NCBI RefSeq assembly: GCF_028858725.1
Contig: NC_084760.1
Span: forward strand, 5,468,867 to 5,532,866
Direction: 5' to 3'
Length of the DNA stretch: 64,000 nt
Source of the DNA: Colius striatus
Taxonomy: Eukaryota; Chordata; Aves; Coliiformes; Coliidae
The notes beneath the pieces were generated by a model. The model had not been told where the DNA came from. It did not search any database and saw only the letters and a program-made list of their open reading frames with translations. Each line of letters opens with the position of its first letter. Positions within the stretch are counted from its first letter, which is position 1. The position numbers and the translations under genes were made by a program. Positions 1 through 13,192 of this stretch are shown piece by piece.

Positions 1-397
1 GGTTTAGATATAGATGCTTAGATGCAGATATTTAGCTGCAATGCAGATTTTATACCTTCCAGTTACACTGAATGAGTTTCGTCTGCCAAAAGCAGAGCTA
101 TTTAATAGATCACATCTGCCTGGCTGATGTTGCATTGATCCTGACAGCAGATTGCTGTAACTAATCTGTTTTAATGAGGGAGAGTAAGGAGTGCCATGTA
201 TTTTCCTTTTCATTTTTTTCAGTAATCATCTTGCAGTGCCAGTGCATTTAACACTCATCAGTCCTGGCACCAGAAATAAAGGAGGTATAATCTTTCTTGA
301 GCAATACTTTCCAGTTCCATTAATAAATACTGTTTAACATCCACCACTCTTGCAGTGGCTTTGCCTTGTGCTTCCCAGAGTGCCTGGATCACCAGAG

Positions 398-1520
398 TGA
401 CTTCAGCAAGGCTTTTGACACTGTCTCCCACAACATCCTCATCAGAAAGCTCAGGCAGTGTGGCTTGGTGAGTGGACAGTGAGGTGGATGGAGAGCTGGC
501 TGAATGACAGAGCCCAGAGGGGGGTGATCAATGGCACAGAGTCAAGTTGGAGGCCTGTGGCCAGTGGAGTTCCACAGGGATGGGTTCTGGGGCCAGTCTT
601 GTTCAACATCTTCATCAACAACCTGGATGAGGGGACAGAGTGTACCCTCAGCAAGTTCCCTGCTGGCACCAAACTGGGAGCACTGGCTGATTCCCCAGAG
701 GCTGTGCTGCCATTCAGCGGGATCTCGACCGGCTGCAGAGTTGGGCACAGAGGAACCTCCTGAGGTTCAACAAGGACAAGGGCAGAGTCCTGCAGCTGGG
801 GAGGAACAACCCCATGCACCAGGACAGGCTGGGGGTTGACCTGCTGGAGAGCAGCTCTGCAGAGAGAGACCTGGGAGTGCTGGTTGAGAATAAGCTGACC
901 ATGAGCCAGCAATGTGCCCTCGTGGCCAAGAAGCCAATGGCAGCCTGGGGGCATCAAGAAGAGTGTGGGCAGCAGGTCAAGGGAGGTTCTGCTCCCCCTC
1001 TCCTGTGCCCTGCTGAGGCCTCATCTGGAGTCCTGTGTCCAGTTCTGGGCTCCTCAGCTCAAGAGGGACAGGGAAGTGCTGGAGAGAGTCCAGCACAGGG
1101 CCACCAAGATGATCAGGGGACTGGAACATCTTTCATACGAGGAAAGGCTGCGGGAACTGGGGCTGTTTAGTCTGGAGGAGACTGAGGGGAGATCTTATTA
1201 ACATTTATAAATATCTAAAGGGTGGGTGTCAGGAGGTTGGGGCAGCACTTTTTTCTATAGTTTCTAGCAACAGGACAAGGGGTGATGGGATGAAGCTGGA
1301 ACACTTAAACATACGGAAAAACTATTTCACTGTTCAGGTGATGAAGCCCTGGCACAGGCTGCCCAGAGGGGTTGTGGAGTCTCCTTCCTTGGAGGTCTTC
1401 AAGACCCACCTGGACATGTTCCTGTGTGACCTGATCTAGGTGAACCTGCTTCTGCAGGGGAGTTGGACTAGATGATCTCTAAAGGTCCTTTCCAACCCCT
1501 ACCATTCTATGATTCTATGA
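398..1520 (+). mobile_element. CR1 LINE, 5'-truncated (RT part to 3' end)
   Basis: One of the longest copies. It begins inside the reverse transcriptase region ([12 protein letters not shown]), passes the [14 protein letters not shown] motif, and runs to the 3' tail ending CATTCTATGATTCTATGA. The place of the catalytic FADD reads FPAG (around 651-665), followed by a one-base deletion that ends the frame. Low divergence from other young copies in the window. Confidence 0.95.
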
Positions 1521-1787
1521 TCCCCTTTGACCTCTTTAAACATAGCTTTTTATTGCCATGCTATGCTTCTGTAAGAATCATTTCTAGGACAAAATAGATA
1601 AAACCAGAATAAAGAATCAAGGAGACTGGAACTCAGTTGATATTGTTATTAGTTTGCAAGCTGATGTGCTTTTAAGTGTGGATGGGCCAATGCTTTATGT
1701 GATGGGAGAAAGGGGTCCAAATTTCTCCCTGTCCTCCAGACTTTAGGAGAGATGAAATCATTTTAGTGCAAGTGTACATGGGATTTT

Positions 1788-2580
1788 CATAGAGTCATAG
1801 AACTGTTCTGGTTGGAAAAGGCTGATGATCCCCTGCAGAGATCATCAAGTCCAATCACTAACCTCAAGCTGCCAAGCCCACCATTAAACCATGTCCCTCA
1901 ACTCTTCATCTACAGGGCTCTTAAACGTTTCCAGGGATGGTGACTCCACCACCTCACTGGGCAGCCTATTCCAGTGTCTAACAACCCTCTCAGTGAAAAA
2001 GTTCTTTCAATCTATACCTCCCCTGGCACAGCTTGAGGCCATTTCCTCTTGTCCTATCTCTTGTTACTTGGAGACTGACCTTCACCTCACCAGAACCTCC
2101 TTACAGGTGGTTGCAGAGAGTGCTCATGTCTCCTCTCAGCCTCCTCTTCTTTGGACTAAACATCCCCAGCTGCTTCAGCTGTCCTTCATCACTCTTGTTC
2201 TCCAGACCCTTCACCAGCTTCGTTGCCCATCTCTGGACACCCTCCAGCACCTCAATGTCCTTCCTGTACTGAGGGGCCCAGAACTGGACACAGGATTCAT
2301 AGGGGGACAATCATTTCCTTGGCCCTGCTGGTCACATTTGGCCCTTCTTGGCCACCTGAGCACACTGCTGGCTCACGTTCAGCTGCTGTCAATTAACACT
2401 CCCAGGACCTTTCCCTTTGGGCAGCTTTCCAGCCCCTCTGCCCCAAGCCTGTAGCACTGCTGGGAGTTGTTGTGGCCCAAGTGCAGGACTCGGCGCTTGA
2501 CCTTGTTGAACTTCATACAACTGGCCTTGGCCCATTGCTCCAGCCTGTCCAGGTCTGAAGAGACCCCAACACTGAGCACT
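1788..2580 (-). mobile_element. CR1 LINE, older type, 5'-truncated
   Basis: The minus-strand translation gives diverged CR1 C-terminal peptides ([36 protein letters not shown]). The 3' end (low coordinate) reads CATAGAGTCATAGAACTG followed by a tail type unlike the young group. Stops and indels show age. Confidence 0.88.
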
Positions 2581-4015
2581 AGTGACTGGCTGCCAACTGG
2601 ATTTAACTCATGGTTAAGATATGTTAGTGTCTAAAATCTCATTTAGGTGTGATATTTAAGCAGCCAAGTTAAAATTCTAGATCCTGAAGATCAGATATTT
2701 CTTATCCTGACAGTGACTGTAAAGTCTTGCAAAACCCTTCATGTCTACAGTTCTAAGAGCTGGCAGTATCTTCCTAGTGAATGTTTGATGGCACACACAG
2801 AGTGAATCCTTGAGTGTTGTGTCCTTTAGTATTTTGTCTAATGCTCCTGCTTATTCTGAACTTGTTCATTTTCTAAAAGATGTTTCAAATTCCATGAGGG
2901 CTGATTATTGTGAATTCCCTTGTAATTAACTTACAGCATGACTTATACATAAACATAGGTGCTCATTGCCACTGGAGAAGCCCTTAGTTATGAAGTCATC
3001 AATGTGAAGCAGGTAAATACAGCACAGTAAGGTCTGGAGGTGTGTGTCTTCCTGGAGTGTCACGTTGAGGCAAGATGGAATACCATAAGGCATCTAAAGC
3101 AGCACTGTGGGCCTATGTTTGGGCACCTACATTTCTTTTCTTTGCAGTGAGAAATAAATAAAGGACCTGATGAAGATTCATGTGTTCAGCTTTGGAGCCT
3201 CACATCTGAGAATTTACTGTAACACTGCTAAATGCTTTGTTTTGTCATCTCCCTTGGTGGGAGGAACTTTAGGAGATACCTTATATGTTAAACTAGGGGC
3301 TTCTATACCTCCCAGAGAGGCAAATAAATAACTTGCAGCTTATGAGGTACTGAGCTACCAAAGAAATATTAGCTGAGTAGATATTATCATTAAAACCACC
3401 CAGGTAGGTAGCTTCACATCTCTTTCCAGGACATTTCAGCCCAGCTTGAATCCCATTGAGCTTTGCAGCAGTCTCAGTGTTCACTGCAAGTTACGAGCTG
3501 GGAAAAATTTGTTCATTTTGGAAACCAGTGAACATTTTGCTTTGCTGAATTTGAGATGGATGAAAAAGCATTTGATAAAAAAGAGCATTATTGCTTCAAC
3601 TTATAATCCATTTTGACACGGATTCCTAAAAAACATATTTCAAATGTTATATAATCTGTGCATTGATCCTTTTGCCAAGCTTCTTCTCCCTGTTATTTTT
3701 GGTGCTGGCTAAATTTAACCAGGTTTGAAAAAGGGTAGAGTACTCAAAAGACATTTTCTACCAGTCTAACAGAAATAAATATTAGGATAAAGGAGAAATT
3801 TATGACTCCTCTGAGGAAGGCATAGCTCAGTCATTGTAATCCTCTTTCATAGCAACCTCTTGGATAATAAGGCATGGACATAACAGGTCGGCCTGTCCAC
3901 ATGGACCCAGCTCCAGGTGACTCATAGTCACTGATTTATTTATCCTGGTAGGTGTATTATGAGTGGATGTGGACAGGCTGGGGTGAGAAGCAGGACAGGG
4001 GTAAGAGACACAATA
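2581..4015. other. No gene seen
   Basis: Unique AT-rich sequence between two CR1 copies. No spliced-exon pattern, RNA gene or repeat was recognised. Confidence 0.6.
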
Positions 4016-4745
4016 TCATAGAATCATAGAATCATAGAATGGTAGGGTTGGAAGGGACCTTTAGAGATCATGTAGTCCAACCCCCCTGCAGAAGCAGGGT
4101 CACCTAGATCAGGTTGCACAGGAACATGTCCAGGTGGATCTTGAAGACCTCCAAGGAAGGAGCCTCCACACCCTCCCTGGGCAGCCTGGGCCAGGGCTCC
4201 ATCACCTGAACAGTGAAATAGTTTTTCCTTAAGTTTAAGTGGAACTTTTTGTCTTCCAGCTTCATCCCATCACCCCTTGTCCTGTTGCTAGATACCACTG
4301 AAAGAAGGGATGTCCCAACCTCCTGACACCCACCATTTAGATATTTATAAATGTTAATAAGATCCCCCCTCAATCTCCTCTCCTCCAGACTAAACAGACC
4401 CAGGTCCTGCAGCCTTTCCTCGTATGAAAGATGCTCCAGTCCCCTGATCATCTTGGTGGCCCTGTGCTGGCCTCTCTCCAGCAGTTCTCTGTCCCTCTTG
4501 AGCTGAGGAGCCCAGAACTGGACACAGGACTCCAGATGAGGCCTCAGCAGGGCAGAGGAGAGGGGGAACAGAACCTCCCTTGACCTGCTGCCCACACTCT
4601 TCTTGATGCATCCCAGGCTGCCATTGGCTTCTTGGCCACGAGGGCACATTGCTGGCTCATGGTCAGTTTATTATCAATCAGCACTCCCAGGTCTGTCTCT
4701 GCAGAGCTGCTCTTCAGCAGTTCAACCCCCAGCCTGTCCTGATGC
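4016..4745 (-). mobile_element. CR1 LINE, young type, 5'-truncated
   Basis: It starts with three tail repeats (TCATAGAA x3) and the GGTAGGGTTGGAAGGGACC signature, then the antisense of the CR1 C-terminal reading frame ([20 protein letters not shown]). About 730 bp. Confidence 0.94.
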
Positions 4746-5216
4746 CTGTTTCTAGGCCTTTTCTGTTCCTCTCTTCATGTAGCATTTTATTTTGTTATAG
4801 GTTCAGCCAATTACTTCCATGTTTACTCATAAATGTTATCTCTTGCTGATTGTTCTATATTTACTTATAAATAGTCAATATTTGTTATGAGCCATTTCCA
4901 GTTGCTAAGATTATATTTTCCAAAATCCTCCCGAACCCATAGTGTCTTTTTCCAGATGTATACTTTAATGAGTGACTATGAATTCTAAGTCTGTGTGCAT
5001 TAATTGAGTCATGCCTTGCCAGTTATTGATTATAAAAGAATCAAAATTTATGGGAATCAAAAGCCTTCATTGTTTTTGATTCTGATTAATGAATGACTTG
5101 CTCAAATATGAAAATTACTAAGTGGGTTAGCACATTATTTAGATTAAGATTAAAAGAACCACCTTCAACAAAAGTGGAGAAAACAATTCCTGCAGAGTAG
5201 AGGAAATGCTGTTGAC

Positions 5217-5703
5217 TGGAACCCCTCAGTTCCAGAAGGACAGGGAGCTGCTGGAGAGAGTTCAGTGCAGGGACACCAAGGTGATGGAGTGGAGCATCTC
5301 CCTTCTGATGAAAGGCTGAGAGAGCTGGAGCTCTTCAGCTTGGAGAAGAGGAGACTGAGGGGTGATCTCATTCATGTTTGCAGATACATAAAGTGTGGGT
5401 GTCAGGAGGATGGAGCCAGGCTGTTCTCAGTGATGGCCAATGATAAGACAAGGGGCAATGGGTATAAACTGGAATAGAAGAGGTTCCAAAGAAACACAAG
5501 GAAGAATTTCTTCCCTGTTGAGGTGAGGGAGCACTGGAAGGGGCTGCCCAGATAGGTTTTTGAGTCTCCTTCTCTGGAGACATTCAAACCCAGCTGGATG
5601 AGTTCCTGTGTGACCTACTCTAGGTGGTCCTGCTCTGGCAGGGGATTTGCACTGGATGAGCTTTCAAGGTACCTTCCAACCTTTGAGATTCTGTGATTCT
5701 GTG
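5217..5703 (+). mobile_element. CR1 LINE, intermediate type, 3' part
   Basis: It has the CR1 motif around the QFWAPQ region and a 3' end with GGTGGTCCTGCTCTGGCAGG and a GATTCTGTGATTCTGTG tail. Same subtype as the copies at 31232, 41902, 43487 and 53590. Confidence 0.9.
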
Positions 5704-6433
5704 GCTCCAAACATGAGATTACAAGCTTATTAATTTTATAGATAAATTTTAAGAAATCACTTCAGAATGTGCACCTGATGTGAGCTGTCTGAAAATTGTT
5801 AGAACTGTCTCAAAACTCAGATAAAATGCATGGGAAAAAATGAGAATTGTTTTGTCAAAACCCACCTGAAATAAGTGTACCCACCTCCACAAAACTTTCT
5901 CTGTAAAAAGAGCTCATAACTTTGAAAGGCTTCTTTTTACACAAGGAAGAGTCATTATATGTGTGGAGCTTACCTCACTGTCTTCTGCTGAGTTCTGAAG
6001 TTCAACACAAAAACCCAAGCACCTAACTCCTGTTGCTGGAAAGCAGTTAGGCTTTATTTCTGGTTTTTCTGGTGTGGTTCACTAGAGTATTATGAAGCTA
6101 GAGGGAATTGCCAGCACAGTGTGTGGAACCCTGCATACAGCAGGCATGGAGAAAATGAAGGTGTTTTTCTTCAGATAATTAGTGGTGCAATTTGTTTGAC
6201 ATACCATCTGTCACTGAAGGGGAAACCTGGGGTCTGGTCCTTAGTCCCAGGCAGTTTTGGAGTCCTCTTAGTACACCCTTTGACAGGCTAAATGATCTTC
6301 ATTGAACATAGTCCATTTAGGTGTCCAACAGAATGAAAGACGAAAAAACTTGTTGGGGATTTAACACACAACAATTATTATGCAATGAAATAGCACTCTG
6401 TGCTCCTTTAAACACCTACCAGGGAAAGGTTAA

Positions 6434-6494
6434 GGTTGGATTCTGTGATCTCTAAAGGTCCCTTCCAACCTCAACCTTTCTATGATTCTGTGAT
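6434..6494 (+). mobile_element. CR1 3'-tail fragment
   Basis: About 60 bp with GATCTCTAAAGGTCCCTTCC and a TTCTATGATTCTGTGAT tail; only the extreme 3' end of a CR1. Confidence 0.8.
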
Positions 6495-6635
6495 CCCCCC
6501 AACTTGAGCCAAACTGCTGGAGGCTTTGAAAGCTGAATGTTAACAACAGTAACAGTAGTAACAAAAAAGCCCCATCTTTTAGTTCTTGCTGTTGTTTTTA
6601 ACTTTTCCAAATCTTGTGACTGAGGTGTTACCACT

Positions 6636-7012
6636 TCATAGAATCATAGAATGACAGAATGGTAGGGGTTGGAAGGGACTTTTAGAGATCATCTAGTCCA
6701 ACCCCCCTGCAGAAGCAGGTCAACCTAGATCATGTCACACAGGAACATGTCCAGGTGGGTCTTGAAGACCTCCAAGGAAGGAGCCTCCACACCCTCCCTG
6801 GGCAGCCTGGGCCAGGGCTCCCTCACTGAAACACTGAAAGACTTTTTTCTTATATTTAGATGGAACTTTTTGTGTTCCAGCTTCATCCCATCACCCCTTG
6901 TCCTGTTGCTAGCTACTATAGAAAAAAGGGATGTCCCAGCCTCCTGACACCCACCCTTTAGATATTTGCAAATGTTAATGAGATCCCCCTCAGTCTCCTC
7001 TTTTCTAGACTC
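6636..7012 (-). mobile_element. CR1 LINE, young type, 3' part
   Basis: Tail TCATAGAATCATAGAATG, then the young-type 3' signature. Truncated at the [12 protein letters not shown] region. Confidence 0.93.
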
Positions 7013-7251
7013 TCTATCTTTGACCATACCCCTTAAATTTATATTTAAAGTTCCTTGTCAAGTTGACAGGATGGTAAGTGAAGGAAAAGGTATTTTGAAA
7101 CCTCTGCTGCCAAACTCATCCACAAGTCACTTCTTCCCCTCCAAACTTTAATATTTTGTGTGTGTATACACAGAGCTACCTGGAGTAAATCTCTTGACTG
7201 TGCTGAATTCATAATAATTGCATTATAACTCTGAATTAATTAACAGTTTTA

Positions 7252-7324
7252 GCTTCTGCAGGGGGGTTGGACTAGATGATCTCTAAAGGTCCATTCCAAC
7301 CCCTACCATTCTATGATTCTATGA
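7252..7324 (+). mobile_element. CR1 3'-tail fragment
   Basis: A 73-bp 3' end (GGGGGGTTGGACTAGATGAT and tail). Severely 5'-truncated. Confidence 0.88.
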
Positions 7325-9265
7325 ACAATGATCATTTGAAAAGGTGAGACTCTGTGAACTCACAAAAGTCAATTTGCAAATAGATCTTTCTCTTTTTTTG
7401 TTGTTCTTCAGAAGCATGTGCTCAGTGAGGAGGAAAGTTACAAGTTTGGTAAGACTTTGAGTGATTTCTCCACGAAGAGCCTAACCAAAGGTTTAGGGAG
7501 CAGTTGAATTGAAACCAGAGATTTCAGGTAAGGTTTATGTTCTTTCCCAAGTCTGTGCATAGAGAGCTGTTTGTCAGAATGGAAGTTAGCAGTGAGCTGA
7601 TGATTATAAACTTTGCCAGGAACCATGACTACCCCTGAGATTGCAGGAATGCAAAACTGACTTTAACTTGGACGTGTCCACTTGGATCTCTCTATTTTGG
7701 ATCTGTTTTTTCCTGTGCTGGCTTTTTTCTCATGCACATTTGCTCATAAGGAATAGTCAGTCAAGGGATTAATACAAATAAGACCTTATAAAGTCTAATT
7801 TAAATGTTTATCCCCACCCCCCACAATGATTTGGGGTGGATATGCTCCATGATATAGGTGTCTGATGACAAGAGGGGTATTGGTAAAAGGAGAAAAGAGA
7901 GGAATATGAGGTTGACTCTTCTGGTGGGGCAGCACAGAATTTAAAGTCTAGTTGCATAGGACACCTCAAGGAAAATGATCAACAAATGAAAACTGCTAGG
8001 AAGGAAACTAAGAAGTCACACAGAAGAAGCTTTCTTCACTTGGTGAGGCTGATAAGACACTGCATGGGAAGTCAGTTGTGTTAAAAAATGTAACATGAAG
8101 GGTTCCTTACAGGCTATGTAAGGCAGGAGAGTTAGAGAAATGTTGTGTAAGATAAAGCACCCAGGATCAGGCTGTAGTCCTCACAGCTCCAGATCATCAT
8201 TTCTTAACCTTGGAGATGCTAGAAACAGCTAGTGAGGTACAAAACACCTCCTATCATCCTAGGCAGCACTTAGAAATTGAGGTGGAAAAGGTTTCTTGAT
8301 CAACTGAAAGGATGTAATGTGTTTGAAGAGGTCAATCGCATCCCAGTGAATGTTTCACAGCAGTGAAGAAGCAATGTTCTATCTGAACAGCTTTAGTTTG
8401 TATGCTATAGGTTCTGGATCCCTTTTGCAAAATGACTCTCCATTTGTTTTGATGAGGGCATGCTCCTGCAGAGAGGGATGGTAAATCGATTCAGACCCAA
8501 GCATCTCGCTGAGGTGGAATGGGCTTAGCATGTTCTAAAGAACTGGGCAAGCTACCATCAATTTAGGGGACCTTGCCAGCTAATTTGCAAATTTTAGGTT
8601 AAAAATCCTTTCCAGAAGATCCTTAAGCCTGAAATCTAATACCAGACTGGAAGAACTGTGCTTTTGCAAACATTAGATATCAGATAATTTCACAGATACA
8701 AAATCCAATATGCTGTGTAGGCATCCAAATTGTCAGGATCCTCTGATGTGTTTTCTGCTTTGTATGGAGTGAGAGCAGTCTCAGAGGGTAAACAACACAG
8801 AGTGAACAAGAGCAGGCATAAACTTCCAATATCTAAACCTCAGACACATCTACAGAACAAGTTTTAAAATATTCCCTACCTGCACCCCTCCCCTCTGCTT
8901 CTCATGTTTCCACCTGAACAGATTCCTCTCTTTAAACTGGCACTGTCTGCAGTCTTGGACTTCTTTTTATCTTTAATCTGGTTATATTAGAAAGCTTTTC
9001 CTTTCAGCATTTGCTTTCTGAAGTTGCACAAGTGGAATAGATGTTGCCTTTTTTCTTCCTTTGAAAACCATTGCCAATTACCTGCACATCTGCAGTCCGT
9101 GCTGCCTCTCAGCAGAGCCCGCTCTCATCCTGGCAATCAACAGTGTGGTGTAGCCCAAGGTAAAACACTTGCTTGCAAAAGGAACTTAATTTACTCTCCA
9201 GAAAATGTGCAATAAATGCTAAGGCTGTAACTAAGATGCACTTGGAAATATTTTTGTTACTAGTC
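7325..9265. other. No gene seen
   Basis: About 1.9 kb of apparently unique non-coding sequence. Open frames are short and without family resemblance. Confidence 0.6.
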
Positions 9266-9951
9266 GTGGTTTAAACCCAGCCAGGAGCAAAGCATCATGC
9301 AGCCTCTCGCTCACTCCTTCTCCTCCAGCAGTGGGATGAGGGAGAGAAAAGATAACCAAAGACCTCCTGAGTCAAGATAAGGATAGGGATAGATCACTCA
9401 CCAATTGTGGTGCAAAACAGGCTTGACTTGGGGAAAAACAAACATCCAAACCAGAAAAAAACCTAGTGGAACTGGATTATGAGAAATACAACCAGATCCT
9501 AAAGAAACCATCTTTCTCTCCCACCTCCCCTCTTCCTGAGCTCAGCTCTGCTCCCAGTTTTCTACCTCCTCCCTCATTCCAGCAGCACAGAGGAGCAAGG
9601 AATAGGAGTTGCCACCAGTTTGTTGTAAATTGTCTCCAGCCTGGGGTCCTCCATGGGCTGCAGGTGGATCTCAGCTCCATTGCTGCCCTCTCACCGCCGG
9701 CTCCAGGAGGATCTCTGCTCTCGTGCACTTTGCTGAGCTTGGTGTCCATATGGTTGTTTCTCTCTCATTCCACTTCTTCCACCTCCTCCTTCTACTGCAG
9801 ATTTTGGCTTCTTAAATAGTTATCACAGAGGTGCCTGATCAGCTTGGCCTTGGTGGATCTGACCTGGAGCTGGGGGAGCTTGAAGCAGCTTCTGACAGGG
9901 GCCAACACAGCAGCCCCTCCTCTGCTTCCAAAACACCCCACCACACAAACG
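9266..9951 (-). mobile_element. Putative solo ERV LTR (antisense)
   Basis: On the minus strand the block starts TGTGTGGTGGGG near 9951, has a TATTTAA-like promoter element after CACCTCTGTGATAACTATTT, and ends near CCACGACTAG. The early part is collinear with the repeats at 28768 and 33115 (AGCTCCCC, then GGCCAAG, then TCTGTGATAA), so the three belong to one LTR-like family. No retroviral gene is adjacent. Ends are approximate and no target duplication was established. Confidence 0.6.
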
Positions 9952-11383
9952 CTTTCCTTGTGCTGCTATTATGATGGAGTCAGATCATCTTCTAGCTGAT
10001 CTGTTTGGAAAGAAAGTTGTCTTAAAAAAACAGACAGCTGATGTGTCTTACTGCAGAGCTGCATTACAGTACTGCCAGCAGCAGGGAGACAGTGAGAACT
10101 AAAGGCTCAAACAGAAGGCAACACAAACCACACATAAAAATGCTCTTCAAACACTGCCTCTGATACTGTCTGACCATAAGTGGCAAGGAATTTGTAACAG
10201 AAGCTGTTTATTATAATATATATAATTTGGTTTTTACCCACAAATGGTGTAAATTTGACCTGTGTCGTGGTAAAGGTCAAATCCTTCTACCTCCACCCAA
10301 GCCAAGCGAGAAGTGTGAGCTCTCAGACTGGAATATATGGATTCCCTTCTGGTGGAGATGACTGCATGAAGACAAGGTGAAGGGTAGGTGTGAAGAAAGA
10401 TGATGCAGATGTTTGGGTATTGTCCTAACGTGGGAATGAGTACCTATGTGCCTAGGGTGGTCAGCAAAAGTGAGAAACTTCATGTACTGCCTGAGTCTGC
10501 TCATTTAGGTAGACTCCTGGGTGGTTTGGTGACTGGGCTGAACAGAACCATCTCAAGAGAAACAATTGCAAAGGAGGAAGCAGGAAACTGAGGGATATCT
10601 TCTGCATACATTTGGTTCCCAACTTATGCCTTCTTTGCAGATGTCTAGTGGTGCTGTCCTCCTAGGGCATATTCATGAGACCTCCAAGTTTTTGGTGAAG
10701 GAGACTTCTTGGAAGTTCTCCACAGGACAGACAGGGTCCTACAGATAATACCTGTGGTTGCAAGTTGTCAGTAAGTTTGTCAGTAAGAGCTGATTGTCAG
10801 TAAGAACTAGATGTAAACTAGTGTAAATTTTAGATCTGTTCTATATATATTTGTTCTGAAAAACAAAAGCAAATCTGAAGTGTAGGGAGGTAGAACTCCA
10901 TCGTCAGACACAGCTGCTGAACATCTCATCATCCACAACACTGAACTCTAAAACCAAGGCACCTTCTAAGAACTCTCCTCCCCAGTGGGATTTCTGCCTG
11001 TTTAAAAAAGAAACCAAGTTTGGTGACTGAATGCCTCACAGGAATTGAAATCAGTTTTCTCTGAAGTTTCTTAACTCCTGTTTGGAAGCTGGTGTGTATA
11101 TGGCTTGGAGAGCACTGCAAGAAGCTGTGGGAGAAATGAGGGATGATCAGTTGTGGAAAGCTGCTGGAAGCTTAAGAACAGCTGGGAGCAATTAAACTGG
11201 GGCTGGAGGAATATGTAGGAGGAGGGACAGAGAGCTACTGTGGATAACCAGGGCTGTCAAGGCTTTAGGTTGAACATGTTCAGATGAAAATATTTGGTAT
11301 AGCCTGCTGCATTTGGTATAACTGATCTGGATTGTTCTTCGGTTTGAACTTCTTAGGAAACCCATAAAATCTGGAAGGTAGTA
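9952..11383. other. No gene seen
   Basis: Unique sequence between the LTR-like repeat and a CR1; only short frames (60-75 codons) without motifs. Confidence 0.6.
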
Positions 11384-11814
11384 AAGGATTTGGAGCACAT
11401 CTCCTATGAGGAAGGGCTGAGGGATCTGGGGCTGTTGAGCCTGGAGAAAAGAAGGCTCAGGGGAGACCTTCTCACTCTCTACAACTACCTGAAAGGAAGC
11501 TGTAGCCAGGCAGGGGTGGGTCTGTTCTCCCTAGGAACTAGCAATAGAACAAGAGGAAACAGCCTCAAGTTGCAGCAGGGGAGGTTCAGGCTGGATGTGA
11601 GGAGGAATTTCTTTGCTGCAAGGGTTGTGAGGCATTGGCAGGGGCTGCCCAGGGAGGTGTTGGAGTCACCTGGTGCTGGAGGGATTTCAGAGCTGGATGG
11701 ATGTTGCACTGAGGGAAATGGGCTGGTGGTTGATAAGGCTGGGACAAAGGCTGCACTCCATGAGCTTAAAGGTTTCTTCCAGCTGAAACAATTGTACAAT
11801 CCCATGGTTCTATG
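11384..11814 (+). mobile_element. CR1 LINE, distinct 3'-end type
   Basis: The translation [20 protein letters not shown] is the CR1 C-terminal segment. Its 3' end (GGCTGGGACAAAGGCTGCACTCCATGAGCTTAAAGG) differs from the young group and is shared with 55153-55397 and 59401-59496. Confidence 0.9.
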
Positions 11815-12358
11815 CATTGTCCAGCACAGCTGAATAAGGTACAGAATGGGTTGTTTGACTGAAATGAGATTTTCTGTTCTATTTAGGCCTTTTCCTAGAA
11901 AGGCAGTCACAGCTTGGTTTGTTGCCCAAATTAACAGTGTTTGGTTAGGGTGGAAATGTGCGGGAATGATATTATCCCACTCCAGAATTAGAATCCAATT
12001 AAGAAACTGGGAAAGTACTTACTGGCAGGAACAAGTGTTCTCATATAAAAAAGAGCACAAAGAGTCATTTTTCATTGTATTTCAGATGTATTTGAAATAC
12101 ATTTTTATCATTGCAGTTTGTTGCATGTTTAATTAGACCTTGATAATAGAATGTTAATTAAGTTGGGAAATAATGTGGTTGTAGGTTAAAAGGTACAACT
12201 CTGAATAAGTGTCTTGAAATTGATTTTTGTTCATTTTGATGTGAACTGAGCATCAGTTGTGCTGCAAGTCTTGCCTGAAGCTTGGTTATCCTTGTCTTAC
12301 ACATTTTCTTTTTGAATCTATTAAACTTTGGGCAATAGTCACCATTTTTGAATTATTA

Positions 12359-12548
12359 GAATCATAGAATGGTAGGGGTTGGAAGGGACCTTTAGAGATC
12401 ATCCAGTCCAACCTCCCTGCAAAAGCAGGTTCACCTAGATCAGGTCACACAGGAACATGTCCAGGTGGGTCTTGAAGACCTCCAAGGATTGAGCCTCCAC
12501 AACCCCTCTGGGCAGCCTGGGCCAGGGTTCCCTCACCCTCACGGTGAA
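12359..12548 (-). mobile_element. CR1 LINE, 3' end
   Basis: Young-type tail and 3' signature; 190 bp, ending at the TCACGGTGAA segment. Confidence 0.9.
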
Positions 12549-12728
12549 TATTATTTTCTTACTGTTACCATTACCTGCTTGTTTTGTTTTGTTTTGTGTT
12601 GTTTCCCTGCCTGCCAGAAAAGCCTTAGTTATATCAGGCTTTGAAGGGGAAAAACATGGACCTGGGATTTTATGATACAGGATTGCATAGCAGCAGTTCT
12701 TTTCTTCACTTTAATCTTTCTTATTGTA

Positions 12729-13192
12729 GAATCAGAGAATGGTAGGGTAGGGAGAGACCACTAGAGATCATCTAGTCCAATCTCCCTGCAGAAGCAGGTC
12801 CCACCTAGATCAGGTCACATAGGAATGTGTCCAGACAGGTCTTGAAGACCTCCAAGGAAGGAGCCTCCACACCCTCCCTGGGCAGCCTGGGCCAGGGCTC
12901 CCTCACTGAAACACTGACAGAGTTTTTCCTTATGTTTCAGTGGAACTTTTTGTGTTCCAGCTTCATCCCATCACCCCTTGTCCTGTTGCTAGCTACTATA
13001 GAAAAAAGTGCTGCCCCAACCTCCTGTCACCCACCATTTATATAGTGGTAACTATTAATAAGATTCCCCCTCAGTCTCCTCTTCTCCAGACTAAACAGCC
13101 CCAGTTCCTGCAGCCTTTCCTCACAGGGAGGATGCTGCAGTGCCCTGAGCATCTTGTTGGCCCTGTGCTGGCCTCTCTCCAGAAGTTCCCTT
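12729..13192 (-). mobile_element. CR1 LINE, 3' part
   Basis: A second CR1 only about 180 bp from the preceding copy and in the same orientation. It repeats the same 3' segment, so it is a separate insertion and not a continuation. Truncated at the LERGQHRA region. Confidence 0.92.

Noticed and set aside
4016..4040. Short direct repeats resembling a small array
   Set aside because: These are the octamer tail units of CR1, not CRISPR or satellite.
9466..9819. 117-codon Pro/Ser-rich frame
   Set aside because: Lies wholly within the LTR-like repeat, antisense to it, with no recognisable domain.
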